Source: Stenotrophomonas sp. BIO128-Bstrain
Lineage (GTDB): Bacteria; Pseudomonadota; Gammaproteobacteria; Xanthomonadales; Xanthomonadaceae
Reading direction: 5' to 3'
DNA: 64,000 bases
Assembly (NCBI RefSeq): GCF_030128875.1
Contig: NZ_CP124620.1
Span: 3,952,501-4,016,500, forward strand
Below, in pieces: positions 55,127 to 63,619 of the stretch (position 1 is its first letter; each line of letters begins with the position of its first letter). The notes under the pieces are model-generated. The model was not told where the DNA came from and did no database searches. It saw nothing but the letters and a program-made list of their open reading frames with translations. The translations under genes and the position numbers were made by a program.

Positions 55127-55291
55127 ATGGCAGGCAAGCGCGATAAGATCCGTCTGATTTCGACGGCCAACACTGGCCACTTCTACACGACGGACAAGAA
55201 CAAGAAGAACACCCCCGGGAAGATGGAATTCCTGAAGTACGATCCGGTCGTGCGCAAGCACGTCCTGTACAAGGAAGGCAAGATCAAGTAA
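55127..55291 (+). CDS. rpmG: 50S ribosomal protein L33
   Basis: L33 of the large subunit, 54 residues: [28 protein letters not shown] and [16 protein letters not shown]. It is the cysteine-free (zinc-independent) form. GAGGAG lies just before the ATG. A strong terminator follows at 55317. Confidence 0.99.
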   Translation: MAGKRDKIRLISTANTGHFYTTDKNKKNTPGKMEFLKYDPVVRKHVLYKEGKIK

Positions 55292-55316
55292 TCCGCGAGG
55301 ATGCTTGAGCTTCCCG

Positions 55317-55346
55317 AAAAAACCCGCCCCTCGTGGCGGGTTTTTT
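55317..55346 (+). terminator. Terminator of rpmB-rpmG
   Basis: Arms 55317-55328 and 55335-55346 (six A, CCCGCC / GGCGGG, six T) form a 12-bp stem with a 6-nt loop and a U-tract, 26 bp after the rpmG stop. Confidence 0.95.
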
Positions 55347-55436
55347 CATGGGCCGCGCCCGGGCCCGCACCCGGCATGAGCGGTTGCATGCAGCGACCCA
55401 TGGCAGAATGCGGTTCCCCTCCCGACGGGCGACGCG

Positions 55437-56855
55437 ATGCTGTTCGAGTGGCTGCTGGGTTCGTGGTTGTTGATGCTGGATTGGCTGATCCGGCTGGCCG
55501 CGCTGTTCTGGATTCCCAGCCGCACCACGCCCGGTGCCGCGCGCAGCTGGCTGCTGCTGGTCGGCTTCGTGCCGCTGCTCGGGCTGCCGCTGTACCTGCT
55601 GTTCGGCCACCCCTGGCTGTCGCGCCAGCGCGTGCAGCGCCAGGCCGAGGCGTCCCAGGTGATCCGCGAGGAACAGGCCCTGCAGCCGCCGCTGCGCTGG
55701 ACGCCCGCGCCGGATACCGCCACCGCCGAGATCGTGCCGCTGATCGAGCGCCAGGGCGATTTCATGCCCATCCACGGCAACGCGGTGGATCTGCTCAACA
55801 ACTACGACGCTTCGCTGCAGGCGCTGATCGAAGACATCGACCAGGCGCGCGAACGCGTCCACCTGCTGTACTACCTGATGTTCGACGATGCGGTCGGTGA
55901 GGCCATCGTGCAGGCACTGCAGCGCGCCGCGGCGCGTGGCGTGCACTGCCGGTTGCTGCTGGATGCTGTCGGCGCCAAGCGCGGGCTGCGCCACTATCGC
56001 CACCGCCTGCAGGCGATCGGTGTGGATGTGCGCGCGATGTTGCCCGGTGGCCTGCGCTGGCGCCGCAGTGGCCGCATGGACCTGCGCAACCACCGCAAGA
56101 TCGCGGTGATCGACAACCGCGTCGGTTACATCGGCTCGCAGAACCTGGCGCGGGCGCAGTTCGTGGCCGGGTTCCCGAACAAGGAACTGGTCGCGCGCGT
56201 GCGTGGGCCCGTAGTCGCCCATCTGGAGGCCGTGTTCGCCAGCGACTGGTACATGGAAACCGGACAGCGCCTGGATGTGTTGACCGCAGTGCCGGTGTGC
56301 TCAGCCGATGTCCCGACCCAGCTGCTGCCCAGCGGCCCGGCGTATCCCTTCAGCAACGCGCGTGATGCGGTGAACGCGCTGATCCATCTGGCCCGGCGGC
56401 GGATCGTGCTGGTCACGCCCTATTTCGTGCCCGACGAAGCGACCTTGAGCGCGCTGCGCATCGCTGCGCTGTCCGGCGTGCAGGTGCAGCTGATCCTGTC
56501 GGCCAGCACCAACCAGCGGCTGACCTCCTGGGCGCAGGAGGCCTACTACGACGAGCTGCTGCGCAGTGGCGTGCGCATCGCGCTGTATGCGCCGAACTTC
56601 CTGCACGCCAAGCACCTGACCGTCGATGAAGATATCGCGCTGGTCGGCTCGATCAATCTTGATATCCGCTCGTTCGCGCTCAATGCCGAGATCGGCATGC
56701 TCTGCTACGACGCCGGCATGGTGCGCCAGCTGGCGCAGATCGAAGCGGACTATCTGGAGCAGTCGCGCCAGCTGGATCTGGCGACGTGGCGCCAACGTCC
56801 GGCCTGGAAGCGCAGCCGCGAAGGCATCGCGCGGCTGGCCGATGCCTTGATGTAG
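55437..56855 (+). CDS. cls: Cardiolipin synthase
   Basis: This phospholipase-D-family enzyme joins two phosphatidylglycerols to cardiolipin. The 472-residue protein has two N-terminal membrane helices (about 4-24 and 35-57) and two HKD motifs: NHRKIAVIDNRVGYIGSQN (near 221) and HAKHLTVDEDIALVGSINLD (near 393). Motif order and length fit ClsA-type enzymes. The gene stands alone, downstream of the rpmG terminator. Confidence 0.95.
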   Translation: MLFEWLLGSWLLMLDWLIRLAALFWIPSRTTPGAARSWLLLVGFVPLLGLPLYLLFGHPWLSRQRVQRQAEASQVIREEQALQPPLRWTPAPDTATAEIVPLIERQGDFMPIHGNAVDLLNNYDASLQALIEDIDQARERVHLLYYLMFDDAVGEAIVQALQRAAARGVHCRLLLDAVGAKRGLRHYRHRLQAIGVDVRAMLPGGLRWRRSGRMDLRNHRKIAVIDNRVGYIGSQNLARAQFVAGFPNKELVARVRGPVVAHLEAVFASDWYMETGQRLDVLTAVPVCSADVPTQLLPSGPAYPFSNARDAVNALIHLARRRIVLVTPYFVPDEATLSALRIAALSGVQVQLILSASTNQRLTSWAQEAYYDELLRSGVRIALYAPNFLHAKHLTVDEDIALVGSINLDIRSFALNAEIGMLCYDAGMVRQLAQIEADYLEQSRQLDLATWRQRPAWKRSREGIARLADALM

Positions 56856-56866
56856 TCCGCTGTGAC

Positions 56867-56891
56867 GCACGTGGACGGCCGGTCCACGTGC
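56867..56891. other. Hairpin between cls and the FAD protein gene
   Basis: Arms 56867-56876 and 56882-56891 form a 10-bp perfect stem with a 5-nt loop, 12 nt after the cls stop. No T-tract follows. It may be an mRNA-end stabiliser. Confidence 0.5.
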
Positions 56892-56909
56892 ATCGCCTAC
56901 AATCGGGGC

Positions 56910-58292
56910 ATGACTGCGTCCGATACCCATCGCCAGTGTGATCTGGCCATCGTCGGCGGCGGCGCTGCCGGCGTCCTTGTCGCACTGCAGGCGCTGCGCC
57001 ATGCCGAGCGGCCGTCACGCATCGTGCTGTTCGAGCCGGCCTCGGTGCTGGCCGAAGGCATCGCCTACGCCACCCCGTGGCCCGAGCATCTGCTCAACGT
57101 GCCGGCCGGCAAAATGAGCGGGCTGCCGGACCAGCCCGCGGATTTTCTCGATTACCTGATCGACAGCGAGGCGATCGCCGATGTGCCGCGCGAGGTGCTG
57201 GCCGAACAGTTCGTGCCGCGCCGCCATTACGCTGCCTACCTGCGCCAGCGCCTGGAACAGGCGCGCGAACGCAGCGTGGCGGTGCTGGAGGTGGTCGAAC
57301 AGCCGGTCTTCGCGCTGGTTCCCCACGCACAGGGCGTGCAGCTGCGGCTCGATGACGACGTGACCTGGAGCGCCCAGCGCGTGGTGCTGGCCTGCGGCAA
57401 CAGCATGCGCCCGCTGCCGGTGCCCGGTGCCGACGCATTGCCGCCCGCGCAGGCGGTGGAGGCCTGGGATTACGACGGCGTGCGTGTCCTGGCCGGCGAT
57501 GACGATCTGGCCATCATCGGCTCGGGCCTGAGCATGGCCGACAGCGTGGTCGCCCTCGCCGCCGCCGGTCACCGTGGGCGCATTTTCGTGCTCTCGCGTC
57601 ATGCGTTGCTGCCGTTGCCGCAGGCGCATGGCGCATCCGTCACCTTCGATCCGCAGCCGCTGCTGGCGATGTCGCTGCGCCAGCGCATGCGGGAGCTGCG
57701 TGCGCAGGCCGATGCCGCCGTGGCGCGGGGCATCCCGTGGCAGAGCGTGATGGACCGCGTCCGGCCGATGGGCCAGGCGCTGTGGCTGAGCTTGAGCGAG
57801 GCCGACCAGCGCCGTTTCCTGCGCCACGTGGTGCGCTATTGGGACGTACACCGACACCGCATCGCCGAATCGGTGCACGCCCAGGTGGCCGAACTGGAGC
57901 GTCGTGGCCAGCTGCAGCGCCACCGCGCCCGCCTGGACACGCTGCTGGTGCAGGAAAGCGGGCTGCAGCTGCACGGCCGCAGCCCGGACGGTGGCCTGCC
58001 GCCATTGACCGTGGGCGCGGTAATCAACGCCACCGGGGTGGAGACGCGCGCGCTGTCCATGCGCAATCCGCTGATCCGGCAGCTGCTGGCCGACGGGCAT
58101 GCCCGCCCGGGCCCGCATGGCCTGGGCCTGGATACCACGGTGGAGGAGGGCGGCCTGATCGACGGCCATGGCCAGCCGCAGCCCGCGATCCGGGTGGTCG
58201 GCAGCCTGCGCATCGGCACCCTGTGGGAAAGCCTGGCGATCCCGGAGCTGCGGGTGCAGGCCGAACAGGCCGCCCGACGCAGCCTGGGCTGA
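56910..58292 (+). CDS. FAD/NAD(P)-binding oxidoreductase-like protein
   Basis: This 460-residue protein has an N-terminal dinucleotide-binding motif (LAIVGGGAAGVLVALQAL), GIAYATPWPEHLLNVPAGKM and a second Rossmann motif (LAIIGSGLSMADSVVALAA, about residue 200). It matches the family of putative FAD-dependent proteins (NAD_binding_9) related to HcaD/YdhS-type proteins, with unknown substrate. TACAAT lies 6 nt before the ATG and no Shine-Dalgarno is seen, so a leaderless mRNA is likely. Confidence 0.88.
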   Translation: MTASDTHRQCDLAIVGGGAAGVLVALQALRHAERPSRIVLFEPASVLAEGIAYATPWPEHLLNVPAGKMSGLPDQPADFLDYLIDSEAIADVPREVLAEQFVPRRHYAAYLRQRLEQARERSVAVLEVVEQPVFALVPHAQGVQLRLDDDVTWSAQRVVLACGNSMRPLPVPGADALPPAQAVEAWDYDGVRVLAGDDDLAIIGSGLSMADSVVALAAAGHRGRIFVLSRHALLPLPQAHGASVTFDPQPLLAMSLRQRMRELRAQADAAVARGIPWQSVMDRVRPMGQALWLSLSEADQRRFLRHVVRYWDVHRHRIAESVHAQVAELERRGQLQRHRARLDTLLVQESGLQLHGRSPDGGLPPLTVGAVINATGVETRALSMRNPLIRQLLADGHARPGPHGLGLDTTVEEGGLIDGHGQPQPAIRVVGSLRIGTLWESLAIPELRVQAEQAARRSLG

Positions 58293-58418
58293 CGGCGACA
58301 TCCTTTCCGGGGCCGTGCAACCAGCCGCAGAGCCACCTCATGCCACCCTTTCGAAATATGCATTGGTGATGGGGCAGAGACGGCTCTAGGCTCGTGTGTT
58401 TCACAGAGGGAAATGCCC

Positions 58419-59420
58419 ATGTCGTCCAGCCCCGACCGGACCGCCACCCCTGCCCCTGCGAGGGCCACGCTGCGCGCACTCACCTTGCTGGGCGCCATGC
58501 TGGGTCTGGCCGCCTGCCATCGTCAGGCACCCGCTGATGGCGCTGTTCCGACCGCTCGGGGTGCCGAGGCAGCTGCCGCCGCCACCGCGCTGGGCGACAT
58601 TCCCGCCTGTCCGGCGGGTGCGAGCGTGATGGAGGGATGGAACGATCGTGCCCCGCCACGGCGTATCTTCGGCAATACGTGGTACGTGGGCACCTGTGGC
58701 CTGGCGGCCGTGCTGGTGACGTCCGATCAGGGCCATGTACTCATCGATGGCGGCACGACACCGGCTGGCCCGCTGATCGAGGCCAATATCCGCGCACTGG
58801 GCTTCGACCCGCGCGACGTGACGTACCTGCTGAACTCGCACGAGCATTACGATCACGCCGCCGGCCTGGCGCATCTGCAGGCGGCCACCGGTGCACCGCT
58901 GCTGGCGCGGGCCCCTGCCGTGGCCACCCTGCGCAATGGCAGAAGCGACCGCGATGATCCACAGTACCTTGAGGAAGGCGCAGCATTTCCACCGGTAGCG
59001 CAGGTTCGGGCCATCGGCGATGACGAGGTCGTCCGCGTCGGTCCGCTGGCATTGACTGCCCACGCCACCCCGGGCCATACGCCGGGCGGAACCAGCTGGA
59101 CCTGGCGTTCATGCGACGCTGGGCGATGCCTGGATATCGCTTACACCGACAGCGTCAGTGCGATCTCCGATGCGCAGTACCGCTATATCGATCACCCGCG
59201 GATGGTGGAGGCCTTCCGGCGCGGCCTGGACCGCTTGGCCGCGCTTCCCTGCGACGTGCACGTAACGCCGCATCCACTGGGCAGCGACCTGTTCGCCCGT
59301 CTGCAGAACGACGCGGCCTCTCCGCTGGTCGATGCCGGCGCCTGCCGCCGCTACGCACAGCAGGGGCGCATCAACCTGGACAAACGGCTTGCCGAGGAAG
59401 CGGCCGGACGCGCGCCCTGA
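58419..59420 (+). CDS. Subclass B3 metallo-beta-lactamase with lipoprotein signal
   Basis: This 333-residue zinc hydrolase has the B3 layout: [11 protein letters not shown] (His141, His143, Asp145, His146), [11 protein letters not shown] (His220) and VTPHPLG (His285). These match the two B3 zinc sites; the TSWTW and [14 protein letters not shown] segments resemble L1-type enzymes, but the sequence is clearly not L1. The N-terminus carries a lipobox LAAC (Cys33), so it is probably membrane-anchored rather than free in the periplasm. The start at 58419 has GAGGG 8 nt upstream; an ATG at 58413 is too close to it. It stands alone with no regulator beside it. Confidence 0.9.
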   Translation: MSSSPDRTATPAPARATLRALTLLGAMLGLAACHRQAPADGAVPTARGAEAAAAATALGDIPACPAGASVMEGWNDRAPPRRIFGNTWYVGTCGLAAVLVTSDQGHVLIDGGTTPAGPLIEANIRALGFDPRDVTYLLNSHEHYDHAAGLAHLQAATGAPLLARAPAVATLRNGRSDRDDPQYLEEGAAFPPVAQVRAIGDDEVVRVGPLALTAHATPGHTPGGTSWTWRSCDAGRCLDIAYTDSVSAISDAQYRYIDHPRMVEAFRRGLDRLAALPCDVHVTPHPLGSDLFARLQNDAASPLVDAGACRRYAQQGRINLDKRLAEEAAGRAP

Positions 59421-59454
59421 CGCAGGGGCGGCCCGGAGGGCGTAAAATGGGGAC

Positions 59455-61644
59455 ATGGATGTTTCCCACTTGCTCGACGGGTTGAACCCCGCCCAGCGCG
59501 AAGCTGTGTCCGCCCCGCCCGGCCACCATCTGGTGCTTGCCGGTGCCGGTTCCGGCAAGACCCGCGTGCTTATCCACCGCATCGCCTGGCTCAATGAAGT
59601 CTGCGGCGTGCCGACCCATGGCATTTTTGCGGTGACCTTCACCAACAAGGCCGCCGGGGAGATGCGTCACCGCATCGACCTGCAGCTGCCGCAGGGCAGC
59701 CGCGGCGCCTGGATCGGCACCTTCCACGGCCTGGCCCACCGCCTGCTGCGCCTGCATTACCAGGACGCCAAGCTGCCCGACAGCTTCCAGGTGATGGACT
59801 CGGACGACCAACTGCGGCTGGTCAAGCGCGTGGTCCAGCAGCTGGAGATCGACGACGGCAAGTTCCCGCCGAAGCAGATCGCCTGGTGGATCAACGAGCA
59901 GAAGGACGAGGGCCGCCGCCCACAGCACATCCAGCCCGAGCCGCATGATGCGTGGCTGGAGACCATGCGCCAGGCCTACGCGGCCTACCAGGAACGCTGC
60001 GACCGTGCCGGCCTGGTCGATTTCGCCGAGCTGCTGCTGCGCGCGCATGAACTGCTGCGCGACAACCCGGCCCTGCTGGCCCACTACCGTTCGCGCTTCC
60101 GCGAAATCCTGGTGGACGAGTTCCAGGACACCAACGCCATCCAGTACGCCTTCGTGCGCGTGCTGGCCGGCGACAGCGGCCACGTGTTCGTGGTCGGCGA
60201 CGACGACCAGGCCATCTACGGCTGGCGCGGCGCCAAGGTCGAGAACGTCCAGCGCTTCCTGAAGGATTTCCCGGGTGCGCAGACCGTGCGCCTGGAGCAG
60301 AACTACCGCTCCACCGCCAACATCCTCGGCGCAGCCAATGCGGTGATCGCGCACAACCCGGACCGCATCGGCAAGGAGTTGTGGACCGACAGCGGCGACG
60401 GTGATCCGATCGATCTTTACGCGGCCTACAACGAAATGGATGAGGCGCGTTACGTGGTCGAGCGGGCGCGCCAGTGGGTGCGCGACGGCGGCAGCTACGG
60501 CGATGTGGCCGTGCTCTACCGCAGCAACGCGCAGTCGCGTGCGTTCGAAGAAGCGCTGCTCTCCGAGCAGGTGCCGTACCGCGTGTATGGCGGCATGCGC
60601 TTCTTCGAGCGTGCCGAAATCAAGGACGCGCTGGCATACCTGCGGTTGATGACCAACCGCAACGATGACGCCGCCTTCGAACGCGCGGTCAACACGCCAA
60701 CGCGTGGCATCGGCGACCGCACCCTGGATGAAGTGCGCCGGTTGGCGCGCGCCCAGGCGATCTCGCTGTGGGAAGCGACCATGCTGACCACCCAGGGAAA
60801 TGCGCTGGCCGCACGCGCACGCAACGCGCTGGCCGGCTTCCTGGTGCTGGTCAATCAGCTCCAGGCCGAAGCGGACACGATGACCCTGGCCGAACGCATC
60901 GACCACGTGCTGATGCGCTCGGGCCTGCGCGAGCACTGGTCCAAGGAAAGCCGCAACGCGCTGGATTCGGAATCGCGCGCGGACAACCTGGACGAACTGG
61001 TCTCGGTGGCCTCGCGCTTCGTGCGTCGCGAGGATGACGTCGAAGAGACCCAGGACATGAGCGAGCTGGTCGCCTTCCTCGCCTACGCCTCGCTGGAGGC
61101 TGGCGAAGGCCAGGCCCAGGCCGGCGAAGAGGGCGTGCAGTTGATGACGCTGCACGCCGCCAAGGGCCTGGAATTCCCGCTGGTGTTCCTGGCCGGCATG
61201 GAAGACGGCCTGTTCCCGAGTGCACGTTCGCTGGAAGAAAGCGGCCGGCTGGAAGAAGAGCGTCGCCTGGCCTACGTGGGCATCACGCGCGCGCGCCAGA
61301 AGCTGGTGCTCTGCTACGCCGAATCGCGTCGCATCCATGGCCAGGACAACTACAACGTGCCCTCGCGTTTCCTGCGCGAGATCCCGCGTGAGCTGGTGAA
61401 CGAAGTGCGCCCCAAGGTGCAGGTCTCGCGCGGCACCTCGCTGGGCGCCAACCGGGTGATGGGCCATGCGGCGCTGGAAGCACCGCCGCTCAAGCTGGGC
61501 GCGATGGTCAACCATCCCAAGTTCGGCGAAGGCATGGTCACCGACTATGAAGGCAGCGGCCAGCACGCCCGCGTGCAGGTGGAATTCATCGAAGCCGGCA
61601 GCAAGTGGCTGGTGATGGCGTATGCCAACCTGACGGTGATCTGA
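59455..61644 (+). CDS. uvrD: DNA helicase II
   Basis: This superfamily 1A 3'-5' helicase acts in nucleotide-excision and mismatch repair. The 729-residue protein has Walker A LAGAGSGKTRVL, motif II DEFQDTN, motif III GDDDQAIYGWRG, motif IV EQNYRS, motif V LMTLHAAKGLEF and motif VI EERRLAYVGITRA. The C-terminal Tudor-like segment (KLGAMVNHPKFGEG...) marks UvrD/PcrA rather than Rep. TAAAAT lies 6 nt before the ATG and no Shine-Dalgarno is visible. Confidence 0.97.
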   Translation: MDVSHLLDGLNPAQREAVSAPPGHHLVLAGAGSGKTRVLIHRIAWLNEVCGVPTHGIFAVTFTNKAAGEMRHRIDLQLPQGSRGAWIGTFHGLAHRLLRLHYQDAKLPDSFQVMDSDDQLRLVKRVVQQLEIDDGKFPPKQIAWWINEQKDEGRRPQHIQPEPHDAWLETMRQAYAAYQERCDRAGLVDFAELLLRAHELLRDNPALLAHYRSRFREILVDEFQDTNAIQYAFVRVLAGDSGHVFVVGDDDQAIYGWRGAKVENVQRFLKDFPGAQTVRLEQNYRSTANILGAANAVIAHNPDRIGKELWTDSGDGDPIDLYAAYNEMDEARYVVERARQWVRDGGSYGDVAVLYRSNAQSRAFEEALLSEQVPYRVYGGMRFFERAEIKDALAYLRLMTNRNDDAAFERAVNTPTRGIGDRTLDEVRRLARAQAISLWEATMLTTQGNALAARARNALAGFLVLVNQLQAEADTMTLAERIDHVLMRSGLREHWSKESRNALDSESRADNLDELVSVASRFVRREDDVEETQDMSELVAFLAYASLEAGEGQAQAGEEGVQLMTLHAAKGLEFPLVFLAGMEDGLFPSARSLEESGRLEEERRLAYVGITRARQKLVLCYAESRRIHGQDNYNVPSRFLREIPRELVNEVRPKVQVSRGTSLGANRVMGHAALEAPPLKLGAMVNHPKFGEGMVTDYEGSGQHARVQVEFIEAGSKWLVMAYANLTVI

Positions 61645-61669
61645 TCACCGTCGGGGGCCGGGAATTCCT

Positions 61670-61735
61670 GTAGAGCCGAGCCATGCTCGGCTGCTGTAGG
61701 CGGGGAAAATCAGCCGAGCATAGGCTCGGCTCCAC
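61670..61735. repeat. Pair of inverted SMAG repeats
   Basis: Two copies (61670-61693 and 61711-61735) in opposite orientation, core GCCGAGCCATGCTCGGC or GCCGAGCATAGGCTCGGC, with a GTAG end on the left. They lie between uvrD and the convergent orphan gene. Confidence 0.8.
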
Positions 61736-61750
61736 AACAGCGGTCGGTCG

Positions 61751-62461
61751 TCAGCCGGTGGTGAACGTCTCCACGGCTGCCACCACCCCGGCGCGTTCCA
61801 TCAGCTCTTCATGCTGACGGTTTTGGATCAGCACGTAGCGCCCTTCTTCCGGCGACAGCACTTCGATCACCTCGTCGCGATAATTGGTGATCTCGATGAA
61901 GCCATCGCTCACTCCGTTGAGGTTTTCGATCTCGGCCATCAGTGTCTCAAGACTCACGATGGCCCCGTCCTTGTCCGCTCCGCCGCCAGTCCGGGGGTTG
62001 TCGAAATACAGGCTGATCTTCGGTTGCCTGATCCTGCGCCAGTTGTTGACGTCGACGATGTGATGCGTGGACCACTTGAAATCCTCTTCTGATTCGTTGC
62101 CGCTGAACTCGCACTGGAAGATCGGCAGACACAGGAACAGGTCGGTTCGATTCGCACTGCGGTTCAGGAGCCCGTGATACGTGCTGGGAACCGCTATCGC
62201 GTGGGTGAATCCATAGATGTTTGGTGGAATAGCAAAAATCGTCGGTCTGTCATGAGACAGGTGGGACGGCGCGCTCAGCCCTACGCTGGAAGCGAACTGC
62301 GGATCATGGATGTCCTTCGAGGTGATCGCCAGATCATGCCCGTCGGCGTTTCGCAGGCAGCAATAAAGCGTGTACGTCGCAACGACGTATTTGCCAACGT
62401 AGCAACCATGGGCTTCGCCGACCTCGCCAAATTCCCTCAACAGCTCATCTCTGGTGATCAT
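61751..62461 (-). CDS. Hypothetical protein, low-GC orphan
   Basis: I do not recognise this 236-residue protein. It is soluble, with no signal peptide or membrane helix, is fairly rich in Tyr, Asn and Ile for this genome, and has several Cys. Segments that may help a search: GKYVVATYTLYCCLRNADGH, NIYGFTHAIAVPSTYHG and the C-terminal EVIEVLSPEEGRYVLIQNRQ. Its base composition is visibly lower in GC than its neighbours, which suggests recent gain. The start is uncertain: ATG at 62461 or 62488 (MGFPTVQIT); neither has a clear Shine-Dalgarno. It is convergent with uvrD and divergent from the PTP-like gene. Confidence 0.65.
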   Translation of the reverse strand: MITRDELLREFGEVGEAHGCYVGKYVVATYTLYCCLRNADGHDLAITSKDIHDPQFASSVGLSAPSHLSHDRPTIFAIPPNIYGFTHAIAVPSTYHGLLNRSANRTDLFLCLPIFQCEFSGNESEEDFKWSTHHIVDVNNWRRIRQPKISLYFDNPRTGGGADKDGAIVSLETLMAEIENLNGVSDGFIEITNYRDEVIEVLSPEEGRYVLIQNRQHEELMERAGVVAAVETFTTG

Positions 62462-62596
62462 GGTTATCTGGACAGTGGGGAAGCCCATGATGGCTGTCGG
62501 AACCTTCGTCAGCAATGCAATTTGTTTAGATTGTCCTGTGGGGTCAGATCCCTTTTCCGATGGAAAAGGAATCCGCCCCCGATTACGCTGCGAGCC

Positions 62597-62923
62597 ATGA
62601 CCCGCAACGTACTTTTCCTTTGCAGCCAGAACCGCCTGCGCAGCCCGACGGCCGAGCAGGTATTTGCCGATTGGCCCGGTATCGAGACCGCCTCGGCAGG
62701 GCTGCTGGCCCACGCCGAGGAAGTGCTCAGTCCGGAGCAGCTGCAGTGGGCCGACCTGGTCTTCGTGATGGAGAAGGAGCACCGCAGCCGGCTGTCCAGT
62801 CGTTACAACGCATGGCTGGGCGGCAAGCGGGTAATCTGCCTGGATATCCCGGACGACTACGAGTACATGGACCCGGTGCTGGTGGAGTTGCTCAAACGTA
62901 AGGTGGCGCCGTTCCTGCGTTGA
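62597..62923 (+). CDS. Low-molecular-weight protein-tyrosine-phosphatase-like protein
   Basis: This 108-residue protein starts with NVLFLCSQNRLRSPTAEQVF, the C-x5-R-S P-loop of LMW phosphatases. It has DYEYMDPVLVELL where full-length enzymes carry the DP-x-Y general-acid loop. It is shorter than the usual ~150 residues, like a known short branch of the family. Target proteins are unknown. TACGCT lies 7 nt before the ATG and no Shine-Dalgarno is visible. Confidence 0.85.
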   Translation: MTRNVLFLCSQNRLRSPTAEQVFADWPGIETASAGLLAHAEEVLSPEQLQWADLVFVMEKEHRSRLSSRYNAWLGGKRVICLDIPDDYEYMDPVLVELLKRKVAPFLR

Positions 62924-62933
62924 CCGCGCTGTT

Positions 62934-63026
62934 GTAGCGCCGAGCCATGCTCGGCTGCTTACTGCCGAAAGGCAGTCGAGCACGGCTCGACTCTACACAT
63001 GGGAGCCGGCCAGCGGCCGGCACTAC
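62934..63026. repeat. Cluster of three SMAG palindromes
   Basis: Three units lie in a row: 62934-62961 (GTAG start, core GCCGAGCCATGCTCGGC), 62971-62996 (CTAC end, core TCGAGCACGGCTCGA) and 63001-63026 (CTAC end, core GCCGGCCAGCGGCCGGC). They fill the gap between the PTP-like gene and the next gene and overlap its likely promoter. Confidence 0.85.
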
Positions 63027-63060
63027 AATGGGCGGCATTCCTTTCGCGCAGGCCCCCGCC

Positions 63061-63615
63061 ATGACCGATTCGCCGCTGCACGTCACCGTGAAGTTGAACG
63101 CCAAGCTTCAGCCCGAGCATCGCCACGAGCTGTTCGAAGATCCACTGGATGCCCTGCTGGGCACTGCCGAACTGGGCGAGATCACGGGCGGTGGCACCGC
63201 GCTGACCGACGACGGCGAAGTGGACTATGGCGATATCGAGATCGCGTTGAACGATCCGGCCTCGCTGCCCGGCGTGATCGAGCTGCTGCAGCAGCTGGGT
63301 GCACCCAAGGGCTCGCTGATCCAGCGCGAAGGCGTTGCCGATCAGCCGTTCGGTGTCACCGAGGGCCTGGCGTTGTACTTGAACGGCACCGACCTGCCCG
63401 ATGAGGTCTACGAGCAGTGCGATTCGAACTACGTGTTCGAGCAGATCGTCGAGCGTATCGAAGGCCACGGCGAGATCTGCAGCTGGTGGCAGGGCCCGAC
63501 CGAGACGGCGCTGTATCTGTATGGCGCCTCGTTCGACACGATGCACGAGCGTATCGCCGATCTGCTGGCGAGCTACCCGCTGTGCCAGGGCGCGCGCGTG
63601 GTACGCACCGCCTGA
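63061..63615 (+). CDS. Conserved hypothetical protein
   Basis: This acidic, soluble 184-residue protein belongs to no family I can name. The first half alternates strands and acidic helices (ELFEDPLDALLGTAELGEI, DYGDIEIALNDPASLPGVIE). The second half contains GVTEGLALYLNGTDLPDEVY and GHGEICSWWQGPTETALYLY. Its codon use fits the genome. TACAAT at 63024-63029 may be the -10 box of its promoter, inside or next to a SMAG repeat. Confidence 0.75.
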   Translation: MTDSPLHVTVKLNAKLQPEHRHELFEDPLDALLGTAELGEITGGGTALTDDGEVDYGDIEIALNDPASLPGVIELLQQLGAPKGSLIQREGVADQPFGVTEGLALYLNGTDLPDEVYEQCDSNYVFEQIVERIEGHGEICSWWQGPTETALYLYGASFDTMHERIADLLASYPLCQGARVVRTA

Positions 63616-63619
63616 TCGA

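Noticed and set aside
58419..59420. Calling the metallo-beta-lactamase L1
   Set aside because: L1 has the SHAHADHAG zinc motif and a different N-terminus; this protein has [10 protein letters not shown] and a lipobox.
61633..61651. Inverted repeat over the uvrD stop codon as terminator
   Set aside because: Loop is only about one base, there is no T-tract, and it overlaps coding sequence.
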